31,775 nt of DNA from Cyanobacteria bacterium HKST-UBA02 (GCA_020431945.1 JAGQHH010000191.1:1-31775); one strand, 5' to 3'. Numbered from the stretch's first letter, positions 1 to 7,826 are shown. Translations and numbers: made by a program. Notes: generated by a model not told the origin, from the letters alone.

Positions 1-614
1 TTGCCTTTTCTCCAGAGGTTGCTGCCGAGACCGACAGCTCCCCCGGTGGCCACCCCGGCAATCGCTCCGGCTCCGACGCCTCCGGCGACGATGGGAGCGA
101 AGATGATACCCAGCAAGGTACCGCCGGCGGTCCAGGCTGCCGTGCGGGCTACACCACTGGCGACCGTCGCCTTGGTGCTTCTTCCCTTGAGGTTTCCGTC
201 TTTCTCGTGCACGCTCTTATCGTCCTGCTCGGCAGTGATTATCGCCGAGAGAGGATAACGAACGCCATCAGGAGTGACGGCGTTGGTAAGACGCAGGCTC
301 ATCTGCCCATTGCTTCCGCCAAGACCGCTCTTGTCGGCGCTCACTACCTGACCTTCGAGCCGGGTGCCGGCAGGAAGGACCATATCGCTGCCCAGATACA
401 TGGGAGCGTAGAGCTGCGCGTTGAAGATGTCTCCTGGTTTGGCCACGGCGCTGTCTATAGGACTCGTTAGCGCGCAGTCGAGGATGGTGCCGGTAGGCAC
501 ATAAGCGACATGCCCTTGAAGAGTCTGGCCGTTGTAGGTTTGAGCCATAGCGGGGAAAGTCGGTCCCAGCAAGAGAACACCTGCCAATGCCAACGTTAAG
601 GGTGTTCTTTTCAT
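1..614 (-). CDS. Secreted protein with a glycine-rich helical segment, 3' end outside the window
   Basis: Read on the minus strand, the frame is open from an ATG at 614 to the window edge (204 codons, no stop), so the C-terminus is missing. AAGGAG lies six bases before the ATG. Residues 1-24 are a signal peptide with a hydrophobic core ending in PAMA. Next comes a beta-rich segment (about 30-130) with the pattern VPTGTILDCALTSPI, then LPAGTRLEGQV, then MSLRLTNAVTPDGVRYPL. This order resembles the periplasmic barrel of VirB10/TrbI proteins, but I see no other secretion gene, so this is only a similarity. Residues from about 150 onward are rich in Gly and Ala with GxxxG-like spacing (GGVGAGAIAGVATGGAVG), typical of a helix packing in or on a membrane. 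It probably acts in the periplasm or at the outer membrane. Function unknown. Confidence 0.8.
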   Translation of the reverse strand, partial: MKRTPLTLALAGVLLLGPTFPAMAQTYNGQTLQGHVAYVPTGTILDCALTSPIDSAVAKPGDIFNAQLYAPMYLGSDMVLPAGTRLEGQVVSADKSGLGGSNGQMSLRLTNAVTPDGVRYPLSAIITAEQDDKSVHEKDGNLKGRSTKATVASGVARTAAWTAGGTLLGIIFAPIVAGGVGAGAIAGVATGGAVGLGSNLWRKG

Positions 615-989
615 AGAATGCTCCTTCTAGCTATCAATGCCTCCAGTACAGTCCGAAGAATAGCACAAGGTCACACCGCTGGAAATCAACAAGCGCCACC
701 ACCTTCTGCGATAGCACAGGTGATACCAGCTAGATGGCACATACGGTGGCGTTTTCAGCGACTTAACAGCGCTCGCATGGCGTCCGGACATTGCTTGAAA
801 TAGTTCCGATAAACAAACCTGTCAAGAACCAGATCCACAAGAGAGGAAGCGAACCTTCACCTATGCTCGATAAATACTATCTTTTATCGTATTTTTTATT
901 TAAAGCAATCAGGGACGGTATCAGAGCAATCTCGGCAGCGAGCACCTTCGATTGAGGCTTGCCCGCTGCCGATAAAATCAGTCCTGAAT
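615..989. other. Gene-free gap with an AT-rich inverted repeat
   Basis: No convincing gene is present here on either strand. CGATAA (868-873) and TTATCG (884-889) form a short AT-rich stem next to a TATTTTTTATTT stretch. On the plus strand this looks like a weak terminator, but no plus-strand gene precedes it. On the minus strand it lies between the zinc-ribbon gene and the secreted-protein gene, so it could instead be part of the latter's promoter region. Confidence 0.4.
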
Positions 990-1184
990 TCAGCGCCTGT
1001 CGACGCTTCCCCCGCATCTACGGCAGCGGGACGGGATGTCCGGCGCTTCGTAAGGATGCTCGCACCGGCGACAGAAGTGCCCGGAGTGAGGCTGGCTGCC
1101 ACGTCGCGTTTCGGTGCGCCGACGGCGCTTGAGCAACGAAAGCAGCCCCAGCACTGCCAGGGCGATGATGATAATCTTGAACAT
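990..1184 (-). CDS. Small membrane protein with a C-terminal zinc ribbon (64 aa)
   Basis: The N-terminus (about 1-17, MFKIIIIALAVLGLLSLL) is one hydrophobic helix followed by a strongly basic stretch (KRRRR). The C-terminal half carries two CxxC knuckles, CRRC at about 38-41 and CRRC at about 54-57, the usual layout of a zinc ribbon. By the positive-inside rule the ribbon should face the cytoplasm. The ATG shares its first base with the TGA of the preceding gene (TGATG), and GGAGG sits inside the end of that gene, so translation is very probably coupled. The protein may be a small partner of the 402-residue anchored protein. The family is not recognised. Confidence that it is a real gene rests on the overlap, the ribosome site and the clear domain layout. 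Confidence 0.72.
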   Translation of the reverse strand: MFKIIIIALAVLGLLSLLKRRRRTETRRGSQPHSGHFCRRCEHPYEAPDIPSRCRRCGGSVDRR

Positions 1185-2392
1185 CAGAATGGTCCTCCGA
1201 CATACTCCGAAGGAAGCGGCACCACCGATGGAGCCTGATAGGACACTGGTCTCATCAAGTCGTACGGAATATCCACGTGCTCGCCTTCTGCGGGCTGCAG
1301 CAAGACCACCTTGCTCTCCGGGTCACGCGCTTCGATCTTGAAGACCGTGCCATCCGGAAGCAAGTAACGAATCACCCTGAACTCGACACCTTCACGTGTC
1401 TCCTTCGAGTGCAGTTCGACGACATCGCCGTCGCCAATCACGAATCTCTGCTTGCCGTCGACGACAACCTCGAGCAGGCGGAAGTTCTCGGAAAGCAGGC
1501 GTTTATCAGGCGGCAGACCGACATTGCTGGTCTTCCAAACCTGCACCACCTGGTGCCCGGCGACATTGAACTCAGCAGTCATGCGGCCGTACTCGAAAAG
1601 GCGGCGCTGCTCGAGAGTTCCATCCGCGAGGAAATAGTCCGCCTTCACCGGCCAGCTGACCATATACGACGAGTCGCTGCGATAGAAGCGCTCGTAGGTC
1701 ATGCGAAGGGTTTTGCCGTCTGCATAGAAATAGCTGCCGGACTCCTTCTGACCCAGCCAGGCCAACTCCGATTCGAGGCTGCCGTCCGTATAGAACGTCT
1801 TCTGGGACTTTTCGATAACGCTCTTGACGATAAGCTCGAGACGAGGATTGCCGTTCTCCCAGAAGGTCTTGTTCGACTTGAGGACACCCTGAAGGTTGTA
1901 GGAGGTGACATAGGAGACCACCACCCCATCGCCGAAACGCCCTGTCACGACATAGTCGCCGCCGTCCAGCCTGAGACCGGACCGAGCGAGACTGCCATCC
2001 AGGCGATACTGCTCATCGGCGAGCCAGTGGCGACCGACGAGATCGAGGCGGACATGCGCTTTCACAGGAGCCACGGCCGAGCCCCCGGCAGCATAGTAAC
2101 GCCAGAATTCACTGACGGTGCCGTCCTTCCGGTAAAGTACCAGACCGGTCTCGCCATTGGCGAAGTACACCCTTGCATCGATGGGAGTAAACCCGTCCGG
2201 ACCGTAACGCACCAGACGTTGCTCTTCACCGATTCCCTGCGGAGGCAGCTGCACCCTCAGAGACGGATTGTTCGAGAAGGGGACCTGTTCGAGATGCTGG
2301 TCTTTGTAGTGCCTGGCAACCTCGTGTACAACGAAGCCCGAGGCGGTAATCAGAAGAGCTAGAGAGAGAGCCACAACAATGCTTTTCCGCAT
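1184..2392 (-). CDS. Membrane-anchored protein with MORN/YD-like repeats (402 aa)
   Basis: Residues 1-27 form a hydrophobic signal anchor with a basic start (MRKS). The rest is predicted to lie outside the cytoplasm. It contains many short units of the type (F/Y)-x-DG-(T/S/K)-(L/V)-x-(S/E)..., for example RKDGTVSEFWRYY, ENGNPRLELI, TDGSLESELAW, ADGKTLRMTYERF, ADGTLEQRRLFEY and LPDGTVFKIE. Such units recall the MORN-variant and YD-type repeats of cell-surface beta-sheet proteins. There are no obvious catalytic residues. The start has AAGGAGGG five bases upstream. The following small zinc-ribbon gene overlaps its stop codon by one base, so the two form an operon. The C-terminal domain of the CoaE-like fusion at 13138-15039 has a similar texture (YHPDGSVQIDRFDG), which may reflect the same kind of fold. 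Function unknown. Confidence 0.85.
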   Translation of the reverse strand: MRKSIVVALSLALLITASGFVVHEVARHYKDQHLEQVPFSNNPSLRVQLPPQGIGEEQRLVRYGPDGFTPIDARVYFANGETGLVLYRKDGTVSEFWRYYAAGGSAVAPVKAHVRLDLVGRHWLADEQYRLDGSLARSGLRLDGGDYVVTGRFGDGVVVSYVTSYNLQGVLKSNKTFWENGNPRLELIVKSVIEKSQKTFYTDGSLESELAWLGQKESGSYFYADGKTLRMTYERFYRSDSSYMVSWPVKADYFLADGTLEQRRLFEYGRMTAEFNVAGHQVVQVWKTSNVGLPPDKRLLSENFRLLEVVVDGKQRFVIGDGDVVELHSKETREGVEFRVIRYLLPDGTVFKIEARDPESKVVLLQPAEGEHVDIPYDLMRPVSYQAPSVVPLPSEYVGGPF

Positions 2393-2806
2393 ACGACCCT
2401 CCTTTTCCTGTTCAGTTTCGGTTGTGCCCCCAAGCCATGCTCGATGGCGATTGGCTTGGTGGGCGGCGATTGCTAATGCTTGCTAGCTGGTACTTATACT
2501 GAAATGTCTTTGATGAAATAACGAGGGAAAAAACACCAGACATCCAGACACATCCAACAGGGGAAAATCGAGAAAAGAAATATGAAACCGGACTGTTTAC
2601 ATGCTTCACCCTCGAACCCAAAATGGCAGAGCTGCGCCAACCATTTCGTCCCGAAGCCATTCCTGATATCATGGCTGACTCGCATTGAGAGTCACTAGAA
2701 AGAGTGAGTTGTAAAGCCAGATATAGCTGACTTTCTTGTGGGTATAAATTCTTAGATGCTGAGAAGCCCACTCCGCCCACGAACTACGAACCTGGGAGTC
2801 GAGCGA
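2393..2806. other. Divergent promoter region without a credible gene
   Basis: This AT-richer stretch separates the minus-strand anchored-protein gene from the plus-strand PP2C gene, so it should hold both promoters. The open frames on the minus strand here have no ribosome site and no recognisable protein character. I see no strong promoter pair or repeat. Confidence 0.4.
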
Positions 2807-3613
2807 ATGAATCAAATTGTGTGGCAGGTAGCTGCTGTCACTGATCCGGGACTCAAGCGAAAGGAGAACCAGGACAACCTTTTTGTCAGCAAAGACAACA
2901 GGGTCCTGGTTGTAGCAGACGGAATGGGCGGCATGCGAGGCGGCAGCAGAGCCAGCAAGATTGCCGTGGAAGCAGTGAGCCAGATGTGGGACAGCAAGAA
3001 ACCCCACGACTCAGACCATGCCAAGATTCAACAATGGCTTTTCGAGGCCGTATCGAAAGCCAACGAGCTCGTCTATAACGCAGCCGCCGCCGATCCGGCG
3101 GTGAAAGACATGGGGACCACCATCGTAGCCGCCATACACTCACCGGACGGAAGCCTCCAGATCGCCCACGTGGGAGACTCCCGGGCTTATCTAGTACGGG
3201 ACGGCAAGACCATCGTCCTCACCCAGGATCATTCCGTGGTCATGGAAATGGTCCTGCAGGGAAAAATGACCGAAGAGCAGCTCCGCTCGAGCCCCTTCAG
3301 GCACTATCTCACCCGCTGCGTCGGGCACAAGAACAAAGTCGAGATCGACAAGACGCCCGCCGAGATCAAGTCCGGCGACTGGCTGATTCTATCGAGCGAT
3401 GGTCTCTCCTCCGTCGTCCATGACGAAGAAATCGCCGAAATAGTCACCACTTGCGATACTCCCAAGGAAGCCTGCGACGACCTTCTCAACGAGACCCTGG
3501 CCAGGGGAGCCCCGGACAATGTCACCATCGTCTGTGTCTCCTACACCCAGGAGCCCTCCGATGTTATCGCCTCGAAAGCAGTGAAGACCGACAACAAGTC
3601 GGTCAAGCACTGA
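2807..3613 (+). CDS. PP2C-family serine/threonine protein phosphatase (268 aa)
   Basis: This is a complete single-domain PPM/PP2C enzyme, which removes phosphate from Ser/Thr using two Mn/Mg ions. The motifs appear in order: RKENQDN (about 18-24), VADGMGG (about 36-42), GTTIVAAI, IAHVGDSRAYLVRDG, LTQDHSVV, YLTRCVG, ILSSDGL and APDNVTIVCV. The four metal-binding acidic positions (D in NQD, D of DGMGG, D of SSDG, D of PDN) are all present, so it should be active. There is no membrane segment or sensor domain, so it is a cytosolic house-keeping type (Stp/PrpC-like). I start it at the ATG at 2807, behind GGGAG, because family members begin just before the VTDPG-x-x-R element; an upstream ATG at 2756 would add 17 unlikely residues. 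No kinase gene is next to it. Confidence 0.95.
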   Translation: MNQIVWQVAAVTDPGLKRKENQDNLFVSKDNRVLVVADGMGGMRGGSRASKIAVEAVSQMWDSKKPHDSDHAKIQQWLFEAVSKANELVYNAAAADPAVKDMGTTIVAAIHSPDGSLQIAHVGDSRAYLVRDGKTIVLTQDHSVVMEMVLQGKMTEEQLRSSPFRHYLTRCVGHKNKVEIDKTPAEIKSGDWLILSSDGLSSVVHDEEIAEIVTTCDTPKEACDDLLNETLARGAPDNVTIVCVSYTQEPSDVIASKAVKTDNKSVKH

Positions 3614-3739
3614 CAAGACGCTTTTTCCGCTATCAATCGGGAATCACCAGACCAAACATTCTACGATATCCTATCATAGTTCACATCCAAAGCAGGAGGG
3701 CTCGAAAGCCGGGATTGACCCGACCGACGAACACCTCCC

Positions 3740-3776
3740 GAGGCTCAATCAAGAGCCTCCACGCTGAGACAGCGTG
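3740..3776 (-). terminator. Two adjacent hairpins after the first 353-aa gene
   Basis: GAGGCTC (3740-3746) pairs with GAGCCTC (3753-3759), and CACGCT (3760-3765) pairs with AGCGTG (3771-3776), ending exactly at the stop codon of the minus-strand gene. Neither is followed by a T-run, so they may act as 3' stabilising structures or as a collision barrier with the convergent PP2C transcript rather than as classical terminators. Confidence 0.45.
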
Positions 3777-4838
3777 CTACTTGGCGTGTGCCGCCTTGGC
3801 CCGCTCGGAGAGCGGCTTGTACATCCAGAGGTTCTCCTGGCCGATGTTGTCCTGCGGCCACTTGCAGCCACCCATGAAGTACTGATCAGGGATGAACTCC
3901 CGGGGCAGGCTTTGCATCACGCAGAGCCAGGATTCCTGGGGCCTCGTGAGAACCAGACCCGCTTCTTTCACCCGCTTGATCCCGGCGGTCAGACAGGCAA
4001 TGGCTGCCTCCTGCTCCGGATTGGTGTAGCGGTAACCAATCGACTCGGCCCACTTCGCCACGTGATAGTGGCTGGAGGCGTTCTCGATATAGTCATAGCC
4101 CTGCGCGATGGCAAACCGCTCCATGGCACCGGGAGTGTACCGGGTGACATCGGGAACGGCACTGCCGACCTGACCGGGGCTCCGCTTGCTCTTCCAGGCT
4201 CGCTTGAAGAGCTTCAGGAAGAGCTTGGGGCGATCCACGAAACGGAAAGGACTCTCGACGAAATCATGGAACTGCTGATCGCCAGTGGCATCGATGATCC
4301 TGGAACCGGGAATGAAACCATAGACCGACAGCTCCACCGAGCTCGCTCCATCCGGAGCGCCAGCAATGGCAGGCTTGTTGATCGGGTCGTCATACGGGAA
4401 GTCCAGGAGACTCGTGTCGTTGGCACGCGCAGTACCGTCGTATCGCCGGTCACGCAGAGCCGCCTTGTAGATGAGCTCGGACATTCCGGCATGCATCCGA
4501 CCGGTCCAGGCGAAGACCTTGAACTTGAGGCCGTCGCGCTTGATGATCAGGGCGCCGTACTGCGTCTTGTAGACCGCGTTGATGTAAGGGAAGCGAATGA
4601 AGCCCTTGCGTCCCCCGAACAACCGGTGGTCGTTCAGGTTACTGACCTCATCGCCGAAAAAATCTCCTTCCGTTTGCTCCCGGACCGAAACTTCGCGCCC
4701 CTGAACCTCACCGAGCAGGGCTTTCACCTGCGGCGAGATCAGATGCTCGAAGATATCCCGGTCGGAAACCTGAGAGACAGGAGTTAAACCAAGTAGCTCA
4801 GGAATGCTGTATTCCTGGAAGATGTCTTTGGTGCTCAT
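3777..4838 (-). CDS. Unknown cytosolic protein, paralogue A of a tandem pair (353 aa)
   Basis: I recognise no family. The protein is the same length as its upstream neighbour and aligns with it from end to end. Blocks identical or nearly so in both are GDEVSNLNDHRLFGG (about 80-95), GFIRFPY, AALRDRRYDGTARANDT (about 145-161), PGSRI, KSKRSPGQ, SHYHV (about 265), LTRPQESWLCVMQS (about 310-323) and MGGxxWPQDNI....LWMYKPLSERA at the C-terminus. The His, Asp, Arg, Trp and Cys residues in these blocks suggest an enzyme or a nucleotide- or ligand-binding protein. There is no signal peptide or membrane helix. The start chosen is the ATG at 4838 behind GGAG, which aligns with the paralogue's start; longer starts at 4853 and 4895 exist but run into a leader hairpin. 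The gene lies 97 bases downstream of its twin. Confidence 0.85.
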   Translation of the reverse strand: MSTKDIFQEYSIPELLGLTPVSQVSDRDIFEHLISPQVKALLGEVQGREVSVREQTEGDFFGDEVSNLNDHRLFGGRKGFIRFPYINAVYKTQYGALIIKRDGLKFKVFAWTGRMHAGMSELIYKAALRDRRYDGTARANDTSLLDFPYDDPINKPAIAGAPDGASSVELSVYGFIPGSRIIDATGDQQFHDFVESPFRFVDRPKLFLKLFKRAWKSKRSPGQVGSAVPDVTRYTPGAMERFAIAQGYDYIENASSHYHVAKWAESIGYRYTNPEQEAAIACLTAGIKRVKEAGLVLTRPQESWLCVMQSLPREFIPDQYFMGGCKWPQDNIGQENLWMYKPLSERAKAAHAK

Positions 4839-4869
4839 CTTCGTTTGCTCCATAGTTAACCGGATAGTC

Positions 4870-4895
4870 ATGCCCGGGGCTGGTGCTCCGGGCAT
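4870..4895 (-). promoter_or_regulatory. Leader hairpin of paralogue A
   Basis: Arms 4870-4880 (ATGCCCGGGGC) and 4885-4895 (GCTCCGGGCAT) pair over 11 bases with one wobble around a four-base loop, 31 bases before the ATG at 4838. There is no T-run after it on the minus strand, so it is unlikely to be a terminator of the upstream twin. A related hairpin with the same GAGCACC core precedes the twin at 6021-6039, which supports a shared regulatory role. Confidence 0.5.
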
Positions 4896-4935
4896 GCGGC
4901 AAAGGAATTTTTGTTAGGTATTGGTGCTGAAAAAA

Positions 4936-5997
4936 CTACGCCTTGTCAGGCTCGAAACCTTCGGAAGCTCGCTTGCTGATCGGCTTGTAGAGCCAGAGAC
5001 AGCGATCGCTGATATTGTCCTGAGGCCACTGCGGACCGCCCATGTTCAGATGAGCCGGAATCGCTTCCGGGCTCATGCTCTGCATGATGCAGACCCAGGA
5101 CTGCTGCGCCCTGGTGAGCGGGTGACCGGCTTTTCGAATAGCCTCGAGACCCTGTGAGAGGCGCTCGAAGATATCCTTGTCGGACGGATAGCGGAAGCTG
5201 TAGCCATGACTGAGAACCCAGCGGCAGACATGATAGTGGCTGGGAGCAGCCTCGATCAGGTCATAACCGCACTTGGCCGCAATCGCAGCAAAACCCTCGA
5301 GCACGCTGTCCGAGACATCCGGAATCGGGACTGCGTACTGGCCGGGAGCGCGCTTCGACTTCCAGATGGCGTCGAAGTACTTGGCGAACTCGTCAGGCTT
5401 TCCGACATAGCGGAAAGGGAACCTCACGAAAGACTCCAGCTCGGTATCGCCCATGATATCGGCGATGCGCGAGCCGGGCATATAGGCGTAGATGGAAATC
5501 TCGACACTGTTGAGCGTTTCGCTCAGGCGCTTGTGAAAAACAGGGTCGTCGTAACGATAGTCGAGGAGAGCCGTATCATTGGCACGCCTGGTCCCATCGA
5601 AGCGACGGTCCCTGAGCGCAGCCTTGAGAATCAACTCGCCTCGCCCCTTCATCACATCTCCGAACCAGCAGAGAACTTCCACCTTGACAAGATCGCGCTT
5701 GACGATGAAGGCTCCGTTGGTGGTGCGGTAGAAATTGTGAACATAGGGGAAGCGAACAAAACCGTCCTGACCGCCGTAAAGCCGGTGGTCATTCAGGTTG
5801 CTTACCTCATCGCCATCGAACAGACCCTTGAGGGTTTCCATAACCCGGGGGTCGGCTCGCTCGACGATAGGTCCAAGCAAACCCTTCGTAATCGGAGACA
5901 CAAGAAGCCGCCAGATATCTCGATCCTCTGCGCGGCAAATTCCAGTGACTCCCAGAAGGGCAGGATAATCAGCAGTGCTGAATCTGTTCCTGCTCAT
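4936..5997 (-). CDS. Unknown cytosolic protein, paralogue B of a tandem pair (353 aa)
   Basis: This is the upstream member of the tandem pair and has exactly the same length as paralogue A. Shared blocks include GDEVSNLNDHRLYGG, GFVRFPY, AALRDRRFDGTRRANDT, PGSRI, WKSKRAPGQ, SHYHV, LTRAQQSWVCIMQS and MGGPQWPQDNI....LWLYKPISKRA. It is soluble, with no export signal. The ATG at 5997 has GAGG about nine bases upstream; a frame extending to 6117 exists but would translate the leader hairpin and aligns with nothing in the twin. The pair has diverged through about half of its positions while keeping length and motifs, so both copies look selected. They may be subunits of a heteromer, or two enzymes with related substrates. 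Nothing nearby identifies the pathway. Confidence 0.87.
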   Translation of the reverse strand: MSRNRFSTADYPALLGVTGICRAEDRDIWRLLVSPITKGLLGPIVERADPRVMETLKGLFDGDEVSNLNDHRLYGGQDGFVRFPYVHNFYRTTNGAFIVKRDLVKVEVLCWFGDVMKGRGELILKAALRDRRFDGTRRANDTALLDYRYDDPVFHKRLSETLNSVEISIYAYMPGSRIADIMGDTELESFVRFPFRYVGKPDEFAKYFDAIWKSKRAPGQYAVPIPDVSDSVLEGFAAIAAKCGYDLIEAAPSHYHVCRWVLSHGYSFRYPSDKDIFERLSQGLEAIRKAGHPLTRAQQSWVCIMQSMSPEAIPAHLNMGGPQWPQDNISDRCLWLYKPISKRASEGFEPDKA

Positions 5998-6409
5998 TGT
6001 CAGTCCTCGTGCAAAATCGCCCGGGAGCGGTGCTCTCGGACAACTGCTTTTGCTTATGTGTGGTATATGCCGCTCGATGCCTCTGCCGGTACGGTCGACT
6101 GTGATCAGCCGGGGCATTGCATCGTTAGCGTTAAAGAAAAGTGCTCGTCGGGAAAGGTTTTAGTTTTGAAACACCGAAATGTTGATGAATTCAGAAAGAA
6201 CACAACAGCTTATAAAGAGGGAGATAGAACGATCAACGGGATTGTCAACAGATCGACTCCACCCGGACCCCGCCTGAAACCCCGTTGACAACAACAAAAC
6301 CGGGCACCAGATAGCCACCGGCACGAATTGACAACTATAAATCCACTCTCCGAGAGCTATACAAGCCTGAAAACGTTAAGAGTTTCGGAACTGCGCAACC
6401 GCATGACAA
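5998..6409. other. Gene-free gap with three evenly spaced palindromic sites
   Basis: This 412-base gap lies upstream of paralogue B and downstream of the opine-dehydrogenase-like gene, both on the minus strand. Three near-identical nine-base palindromes of the form (G/A)TTG-W-CAAC occur at 6241-6249, 6284-6292 and 6327-6335, with centres exactly 43 bases apart. They are candidate operators or activator sites for the minus-strand pair. Read on the minus strand, the first also supplies a TTGACA -35-like hexamer. Confidence 0.45.
6021..6039 (-). promoter_or_regulatory. Leader hairpin of paralogue B
   Basis: CCGGGAGC (6021-6028) pairs with GCTCTCGG (6032-6039) over eight positions with one wobble and a three-base loop, 23 bases before the ATG at 5997. 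On the transcript it carries the GAGCACC core also seen in the leader hairpin of paralogue A. It may have been duplicated along with the gene. Confidence 0.5.
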
Positions 6410-7582
6410 CTAGCAATTGACCAGGTCGATGATTTCCCTGATATCGAAACCTACCAGACCCAGGGAATCGAGATTGCGGCCCTGACTCCTCAGATCGCAG
6501 CCCGCCACCGCCGATGCGAGATCGATGACACTGTTGATCGTCCCCACCGGGGAGCGACTCCGGGAGCCGAGATCGCTCAGGATACAGAAGACCTCTTCAA
6601 CATCCGCCCTCAGGACTTCGACACTGGCGTCCTGGTCGAGATTATCCAGATTCATGATCCCGACGCCGAAGCGTTCGAGGAGCCCGGAAACCGAAAGCAC
6701 TGCAATCTCATCGGAAGAATCGCCCCTCAGGGCAATCTCGCAAAGAGCCTCGAGAAACCCCGGCGCCGCACAACCGAAAGACCGGGCGATGGCCTGGACC
6801 TCTTTCTCGATGGAACGAAGCAAACCGGCAAGAGCTCTCGATCCGAAACCAATCTCCAGGCTGTCACCATGACTGCCGAGCAAGGCGCTGAGAAGGATCA
6901 CAGGACGAATAAGACGCTCGACATCACTGAGGCCGCGTTCGATGACATTGGAAGAGGGCACGATATCGCGCTTGAGAGAACGGGCCACCGACATCCCCCG
7001 GCGCATCTCATTGCGCTCGACACTGGCGAAAGCAATGCGCTTCCGCAACCCTGATATCAAAAGTACTCCAGACTCTACCGCCAGGTAATCATAGAGCCTG
7101 CCCAACTCCAGGACACTGATCTGCTTGTCGCAATCGCCGGCCGAAAGCTCATGCCTGAACTGAAGAGCGGCTCCCAGAGGAGCGTTCACCAGACAGACCG
7201 TCTGACCGTCCCGCAAGTGCGCCGAGAGAGAATGAGCAATCTCACCGTATCTGGTGCTGTCCGCGCAAATAAAAATGCCGTCTGCCCGGCTTATCGTCTC
7301 GGCTTGACTGAGAGCATCATCGGCTCTTCCCGCCGGAATCGCGCCGCGATCGGCGCAAACCGAGGCGCCCCGGTCGCGAATCTCGAACTCCGCGACATTC
7401 TCGGGAAGATTCGAAACCGATCCCAGAACCCCGATACAGGAAGAGCGTAAAAGGCTCGCCAGGGCAAGGGCTTCCACGCCGTCGCCGTAAACACAGACCC
7501 TCTCTTTTCCCGGTGCCAGCTCCGCCCTCAAGCTCTGGACGGCTTTGAGACCGTTTTGAAATACAGGACCAGATGGAATCAC
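6410..7582 (-). CDS. Opine-dehydrogenase-like NAD(P)-binding protein (390 aa)
   Basis: Residues about 29-45 (VCVYGDGVEALALASLL) form a Rossmann dinucleotide-binding turn. Later blocks follow the octopine/opine dehydrogenase pattern: VNAPLGAALQFRHEL (family N-P-G-x-x-G-A-x-E-F), then LISGLRKRIAFASV (family G-x-K-x-x-x-x-x-A), then SSNVIERGLSDVERLIRPVILL. In classical members the last block reads NVLE...N..x.HP and its His is catalytic; here the position reads RP, so the textbook reductive amination may not occur. The start is GTG at 7582 with GGAG eight bases upstream. The gene is divergent from the KARI-like gene, with 244 bases between the two starts. Established: the superfamily reduces imines or 2-keto acids. 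Inference: this one is a divergent or non-classical member. The substrate is unknown. Confidence 0.72.
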   Translation of the reverse strand: MIPSGPVFQNGLKAVQSLRAELAPGKERVCVYGDGVEALALASLLRSSCIGVLGSVSNLPENVAEFEIRDRGASVCADRGAIPAGRADDALSQAETISRADGIFICADSTRYGEIAHSLSAHLRDGQTVCLVNAPLGAALQFRHELSAGDCDKQISVLELGRLYDYLAVESGVLLISGLRKRIAFASVERNEMRRGMSVARSLKRDIVPSSNVIERGLSDVERLIRPVILLSALLGSHGDSLEIGFGSRALAGLLRSIEKEVQAIARSFGCAAPGFLEALCEIALRGDSSDEIAVLSVSGLLERFGVGIMNLDNLDQDASVEVLRADVEEVFCILSDLGSRSRSPVGTINSVIDLASAVAGCDLRSQGRNLDSLGLVGFDIREIIDLVNC

Positions 7583-7723
7583 GAGAGATCTCCACGTTTT
7601 CCAACGAACAACCTGACAAAAGCCGCACCGACCGAGACGTGCTTCGTCTCAGCCAGTCTCATATGAGCTTGGCTCTGCTACACAAGAAAGGATAGACAGG
7701 TTGCGATCTGAAAACAAGTCCTT

Positions 7724-7752
7724 TTGACAAGGTTTAACGTAAGTTGTAATCA
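7724..7752 (+). promoter_or_regulatory. Possible promoter of the KARI-like gene
   Basis: TTGACA at 7724-7729 is a perfect -35 hexamer. TAATCA follows at 17-base spacing (7747-7752), or TGTAAT at 15 bases. It is weak in the -10 but lies in the AT-rich divergent region, about 75 bases before the chosen start. Confidence 0.35.
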
Positions 7753-7826
7753 GCGTTTTAAGAAAAATGAAGACACTATATAAGATGCTACGACACAAGG
7801 GGCCAGCAAATATACTTTCACAACAT

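Noticed and set aside
1277..2362. A 361-codon plus-strand frame opposite the membrane-anchored repeat protein
   Set aside because: Antisense shadow. The minus strand has the signal anchor, repeats, ribosome site and coupled downstream gene.
2412..2780. A 122-codon minus-strand frame in the divergent promoter region
   Set aside because: AT-rich composition, no ribosome site and overlap with the leader of the PP2C gene.
3777..5997. The tandem 353-residue genes as a toxin-antitoxin or phage-defence pair
   Set aside because: The two proteins are equal-length paralogues, with no nuclease, TIR, ATPase or DNA-binding motif and no mobile element nearby.
5206..6288. A 360-codon plus-strand frame opposite paralogue B
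   Set aside because: The minus-strand frame aligns with its tandem paralogue and has a ribosome site; the plus-strand frame has neither.
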